Part shown: piece by piece, positions 58,997 to 64,000 of the stretch
Layout of the letters: each line of letters begins with the position of its first letter
Position numbering within the stretch: position 1 is the first letter of the stretch
Translations under genes and position numbers: made by a program
Assembly: GCF_014839805.1 (NCBI RefSeq)
Contig: NC_051134.1
Coordinates: 5,239,170 to 5,303,169 of the forward strand
Direction of reading: 5' to 3'
DNA length: 64,000 nt
Source of the DNA: Manduca sexta
Lineage: Eukaryota > Arthropoda > Insecta > Lepidoptera > Sphingidae
The notes under the pieces: model-generated
Seen by the model: only the letters and a program-made list of their open reading frames with translations
Told to the model about the DNA's origin: nothing
Databases searched by the model: none

Positions 58997-59245
58997 GCCT
59001 GCCGAGACGAATGTCCGCAGGTTCAAAACCCAAGGACACACCTCTGACTTTTATAAAGTTTTGTGAGTATTTTTAGTGAAATATCGCTTGATTTAAAGGT
59101 GAAAGAAAACATTCTGAGGAAACCTGAATCCCTAACAAATTCGTTAAGAATTTTTAAGTATCTGAAGTCTACCAATCCGCACTAGGCCAGTGTGGTAGAT
59201 TAAGGCCTAATCCCTCTCAGTAGTAGGAGGAGGCCCGTGTCCAGG
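58997..59245 (+). mobile_element. Family A SINE, 5'-truncated
   Basis: Starts in the middle of the tRNA-like region right after an (AAAT)n run (GCCTGCCGAGACGAATGTCC), with B-box GGTTCAAAACCC, and ends GGAGGCCCGTGTCC. Confidence 0.7.
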
Positions 59246-59649
59246 TAAACTTAACAAAGTAAAATATTTAAACGTAAAATTCCTCGATCGCTTACACGAC
59301 AGAGGAATGATATTTATACAAACCTAGACCTTAGATTCTCAGAATTAAATCTAGATTTGTGTGTTTCAAAACAAATTCTTTCATCCAATTAGATCGTCAC
59401 TATCTGAAACCTCATTAAGATGCATCAATTACTGCAATCAATATTCGAACGCAAATATTGCTAGCAATTTCAATCAAGATTGTACACGTCAACCGGAGGA
59501 AGAATAACTTGCCATCACCCATTTTCAAACGAGGTAACTTTTTTAAGCCATTATTGCATAAGAAGATTGCTAGAAATAACTGATCCGTCAACGACCAAGT
59601 TCTTTAAATAAAGATTTTAAAAAAATTACCCGTCTAAATCTATCTACGA

Positions 59650-59802
59650 CAATGGAGAAAGGCGAGTTTTGCTAAAAAGTAACCCGACACAACATACAGG
59701 TACTAATACGTATAAAGACGGTCTACCATCGTTCTAATGATAATTAAATTCTACGTAAAAGGAAGTCGGCAGGAATCGGGTAATAGGGACCCTACGCCAC
59801 TG
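59650..59802. mobile_element. hAT-like MITE M1
   Basis: CAATGGAGAAAGG and CTACGCCACTG ends, with ATCTACGA on the left and CTATACGA on the right as an imperfect 8-bp duplication (6 of 8). Interior blocks match 35637-35789. Confidence 0.6.
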
Positions 59803-60109
59803 CTATACGATGACGTATTTATAAATTAAATAAACATAATCTTGTCAACTTTATAGGAATATAACTTTTCGGATACTTAAAAGTACCTGTATCAAAACAC
59901 ATTCGATATAAGTATCCTATATATTCTGTTGCGACAAAATAATGAATTAATAAAGCGACATTACCAAATATATTGTATTCATTTCACTGGCTTGAAGTTA
60001 TAAATGACTCATTGAACTGCACTCAATTCATATGTTTTATTCGATTGGCTCATTATCAATAAGCACTCATCCAATAACTCATTAATAATTAAATAAATGC
60101 GTCAAATAA

Positions 60110-60387
60110 AGCCTCGTCGGTAGAGTTTTAATGGACAACCAGGTTGCCTGTTGCGTCGTAGCCGCGTAGCACCGTAGCACCGCTACGGTTCGTAGCCAGT
60201 TATCTGGCGCGTCTCATACTTTCCGCCCGCGTATCGTTCCTCCGCTCACTGTACTAACCTACTTTTCATTCGTCCGTTCTCAGTGCGTAATTTTCAAAAT
60301 ACAAATTAGTTCGAATTTTAAATGGATAATTTATTTTAGTGGCCAGTTGTTTTAAAATTATGCAATTTGTTGGAACTTATTTATTTG
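60110..60387 (+). promoter_or_regulatory. Candidate promoter and first exon of a plus-strand gene
   Basis: A CpG-rich stretch (60130-60290) in an AT-rich background contains the arthropod initiator TCAGT at 60280-60284. Downstream, the ATG at 60360-60362 opens MQFVGTYLF and runs into GTGAGT at 60388. A five-codon upstream ORF (MDNLF) precedes it. No second exon is evident in the remaining 3.6 kb. This is a hypothesis from composition and signals only. Confidence 0.3.
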
Positions 60388-61327
60388 GTGAGTACTTTAC
60401 TTAAAGTTATTTGTAGGCGTAACAATGTTTAAAGACGACTAACTTTCAATTTAATAATAAAAAAAAAGTATATGGAAATATTTAATGTTAAAATTGTGAA
60501 TTAAAAGCTTTTTTATCGATCCGGGTAAGACTATTTTATTTTAATTAAACCAGTAGCAATCAATCACCAAACTATAGATTAATTTTAATGAAGGGTTGAT
60601 ATCAGTGGGGGTTGATTTACTGATAAAGGTTGACACTGAAACTTTTAATTTGGCTCTATTATAGTTATCGAGTATTTTTTTTATTTATGGTAAGGAAATA
60701 CATTAGTTTTTGGTACAATATTTTTTATTACAAAAATATTTCATAGTGGGTAGTGCAATAAATTCACACTTTCCTTCAACATCGATATATTTCAAAATTC
60801 TAATTTCTAAAAACTAACGTGACAAAAAGCAAGCAGATTTAAAATACAAAAATGTGACGAAATATTAGTCAAATAGTCTATATAATATTAAAAGTATATT
60901 TTTTTGAGTTTAGATACGTTTAAAAAATGTGACGAAATTGATTAAGTAAATCAAAAAGTCAATATATAATATTAAAAGTATATATTTTTAAAGTCGGGCA
61001 CGTTTAAATAAATTACAAGTTCCATACTTCCTCTATTTAAACTTACAATTTATACATTGCCATTACTACCTCCCTATCAACTGTTGAACAAACATTGGTA
61101 CCAAACCATAAATAATTTTGGCGACGTTGCTTTTTTTAGTCTTAAACGATTTTTAATGAGTCGGCCTCGTTCAGACGAAAATGTTTACAAAACGTTGAAA
61201 CTACCGACAATAATAACTCTAAAACGCTTGTAGCCTACGTTATATAATATATTTTTACAAATGTTTGTGAAGTAGGTCAATAATATGACCGGAATATTAA
61301 AAAAATTAAATTATCTATAAGCACCTA

Positions 61328-61505
61328 GCTTTTGCTCGCAATTTCAACTGCGTGAGGGAGTTATAGGGTAAAAGTCCTGCTACATATTCTCTCGGTATAA
61401 AAGCCTATGTCCTTTCCAAGATCTCAAATTATCTCCATACTAAACATCGAAATCCATTCGATATTTTGAGTTTATTGCATTTAGACAGACAGACATTTTA
61501 TATAC
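61328..61505 (-). mobile_element. Helitron-like fragment
   Basis: CACCTAGCTTTTGCTCGCAA, GGGTAAAAGTCCTGCTACAT and CAGACAGACA follow the same order as 40202-40450. The terminal hairpin is decayed. Confidence 0.5.
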
Positions 61506-61974
61506 ATATTTTTTGTTACATAAATATTACCTTATGTATTTGTAATTTCTTTTTAAATACTAATTATGTATGTATTTGTTAATAATTCTTTTTCAAATTT
61601 ATCTATGCAAGACTATCTGTGCTATTTTTTTTTCTTAATAAGTAATTTAAAATCATCCAGTAGTTATTATCTTTGAATTCTCTCAGGGGATCTGTAAAGG
61701 TAATAATATTATACTTCTATCTTCCCTTATTCCACTATGTGTGGTCCAAAATACCTTTCCAATCATGATGCAGGCCTATTTTCTTCGACCGGATTGATTA
61801 ACTTCAAACCTCTCGGGGTCTAAGCTGTATACCTAGTCAGGATTATTTGAAACTAAAACACTTAATATCTAATGAAAATGTAGAGAAATAGAGAAAAATA
61901 ACTCATGGCTTAGTAATTTCTATGTTGAAGATAGGTTTAGTTAGTCCATGTAATTTGTATTAAAACAAAAAAAA

Positions 61975-62095
61975 TCATCAAAATTGGTTCATTCGTTTGA
62001 GGGTGACGATGCCACAAACAGACAGACGGACACATAGACACAAAGACACACACCTTAAACTTATATCGGTCCTCTTTTTCCGTCAGGAGATAAAA
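61975..62095. mobile_element. LINE-like 3' tail fragment
   Basis: AAAATTGGTTCATTCGTTTG, GACGATGCCACAAACAGACA and an ACAGACGGACA-rich end resemble common lepidopteran LINE tails. Confidence 0.35.
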
Positions 62096-62340
62096 GGATT
62101 TTTGATCCTTAATTATATCAGTTTTATTTTGATTACTTCTACAACTTTTGATAATTATTATATCGTGTACATCTAGGGTCTTTAACCCAAGTTTATAAGT
62201 AATCTCAAGGTTTACACTACAAGTGAGCAATTAGGTCATTCGTCATGGTTGATCTCTACAGCCCATGAACATAATACCAGAAAATGAGTTAGAATATTTT
62301 TATTTCCTTAATTATTCGGATATATCATTAGCTATATTGA

Positions 62341-62508
62341 ATGTGCGAAGGGTCTATATAACCCGATTCCTGTCGGCCACCCTTTATGTAGAATTTATGT
62401 AGAATCGAATTATCATTAGAAAGATTTACAAATCGCATTCATGCATATATATTAGTACATATATGATGTGTGGATTTCCCTTTAGGAAAATTTTACTTTT
62501 CGCCACTT
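62341..62508. mobile_element. hAT-like MITE M1 with target duplication
   Basis: The ends ATGTGCGAAGGG and CTTTTCGCCACTT are flanked by CTATATTGA on both sides (62332-62340 and 62509-62517). An 8-9 bp duplication with an AGTGGCG-type terminus points to the hAT superfamily. Confidence 0.7.
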
Positions 62509-63119
62509 CTATATTGATGTTTTTGTACGTCACAAAATCCATGCAGAAACTAAATTATAGAGCTTACAAGCTATGCAGCGTATTAGTTACTGAACCTCGT
62601 TAACGACATCAATATCAAGGTAAGGTCTTAGTGTGAGATAATTTGAAAACATTGGAGCTTATTTCAGAGAAATTCTTGGAGTTAATATCATTGAAAGTAT
62701 TGCTCATGGTTGACGAGTTATTCTCTTTGACAATCATTAAAAATAATTTGATTTGTTTTTGCCGAGCTTTTTGTGACCTTCTTGCTCATTTAAACATCGT
62801 GTCCGTCGCGACTTGCTAGATAGCTTTAAGTGTGGAAGTTATATATGGTAAAATCATTCGTGCATTGAATTAAAAATTGTGGCTAGTGTAAATGTTGGGT
62901 ATTGGGAGACGTAACATGTCATGTCGCAGATGGTATAGTCAAAAAAATCGATTGATAAATTAAAATAAAAATCTTATAGTGAATTGTGAATGAACTAGTC
63001 ATAGCTTCAGCCAATCATAAATAAGTAATTGCTAAAGGCCCTGAAGAAAATATACATATCATCTTGCCTTTCATAGCGTAGGTAATGCTGAAAATACACG
63101 TGGTAGAGCAAACTCTACG

Positions 63120-63230
63120 AATCTAGGCAGGCAGCGGCTTAGTTGTATCCCTGCATTGGCAATGTCTATGAGTGACGGTGACCACTTACCATCAAATGGG
63201 CTGTTAAGTCTGCCTTATTTTGAGGCAAAA
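63120..63230 (+). mobile_element. LINE-like 3' end fragment
   Basis: GGCAGCGGCTTAGTTGTA, GTCTATGAGTGACGGTGACC, ACTTACCATCAAATGGGC and TAAGTCTGCC. This is the plus-strand form of the block at 15440-15550. Confidence 0.45.
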
Positions 63231-64000
63231 TGAATCCACCAGTCTGCGACAAACTAAGCACAGTCTCTCTGCCCCCGGTGACTATTTGTAATCCCAGTTA
63301 ATTACGTTTTGAATTAAATATTTCCAACGCGGTTGATATTTATTTCTGACCAGTGGTTTCTGATTAACTCGCAGTTTCTAAGAGTTATTTTTTATATGTT
63401 TCCCTTGGTGTTCTAGAGACACCTTTTTATTCAAAGAATAATGTGAATTCGTGTTCGGTAGAGGCACATTATTACCTCACGTAATATTTTGTTAATAAAG
63501 ACGCAAAATTCTTCATGATTCTTTATTGTTACGTTACTGAATTTTGTGGAAATGAGAATTAATATCGATGCTTGAAATGTAATCTACGCGATAAATATAC
63601 TGAAAAAAGTAATACTTATTTTGAATTGCTAGATTTTTCTGCGTCGTTTGATCTGTGTTTCGTAGCTCTAGGATTTTTAAGCATTTGAAAAATATCTATT
63701 GTATTTGAGCTATTGTTATACTATATTTTTATACAGCAAATACTATATTTCTTATGAATTATTAAAAAAAAACTTTCAGCCTTTAAACTCTACCACAAAA
63801 CGTATCCATTAGTGGTACATTTTTAAGGATTTTAAAACTAAGGCAAAGTTTATAAACCTAACTTATTTCTCGGGATGACGTCATGAAATAAGTATTGCAT
63901 GATTACTTGCCGTACTTTGTAATTCGCAAACAAAAACAGTCGTCCGCGTTCGGTTAGGCATAACCTATATTAGAAGTGCCTTCTGTGCTCCCTACACTGT

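Noticed and set aside
1..64000. Endogenous virus or bracovirus insertion
   Set aside because: No viral-type ORF or long intact foreign frame was seen on either strand.

Overview
The window looks like nuclear DNA from a moth or butterfly. It is AT-rich, its genes are split into many short exons by long introns with GT-AG borders, and the introns and flanks hold several families of tRNA-derived SINEs, Helitron-like ends, short inverted-repeat elements and LINE 3' scraps of the kind common in Lepidoptera. Its only well-supported genes are two tandem paralogues of the aminopeptidase N (APN, peptidase family M1) cluster, both on the minus strand. In Lepidoptera, APNs are GPI-anchored midgut brush-border ectopeptidases, and several act as receptors for Bacillus thuringiensis Cry proteins. 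The species and the exact APN class cannot be fixed from sequence alone.

Gene order by coordinate: (1) 1345-16172 (-), 14 coding exons, 988 codons. It keeps the complete APN architecture (N-terminal hydrophobic leader, M1 core, four C-terminal cysteines, hydrophobic C-terminal GPI-type tail), but every catalytic element is replaced: GAMEN, both zinc histidines and the glutamates of HEXXH-X18-E, and the transition-state tyrosine. The reading frame is intact throughout, so this looks like a pseudo-peptidase rather than a decayed pseudogene. (2) 20569-39548 (-), 15 coding exons, 942 codons: an APN with an intact active site (GAMEN 304-308; zinc ligands H340, H344 and E363; Y425). An acceptor AG lies 2 bases before its ATG, so its transcript must begin in an upstream non-coding exon. 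A candidate is at about 46510-46547, with a TATA-like box, an initiator and a GATA site.

The two proteins share most intron positions and phases and both end in FNH, consistent with tandem duplication. Gene 1 lacks two introns found in gene 2 and has one at a different place.

The 4.3 kb between the genes holds SINE, Helitron-like and LINE-like pieces, plus three GATA motifs just upstream of gene 1. From 39.6 kb to the right edge I see no confident protein-coding gene. The region is repeat-rich: SINE copies with 12-13 bp target duplications, a hAT-like MITE family, RTE-type LINE 3' ends and a Helitron-like copy with a recent 123-bp tandem duplication. One CpG-rich stretch at 60.1-60.4 kb could be a promoter and first exon of a plus-strand gene running out of the window.

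All exon borders were read by eye from ORFs, GT-AG sites, phase and paralogue comparison. No transcript evidence or database search was available.
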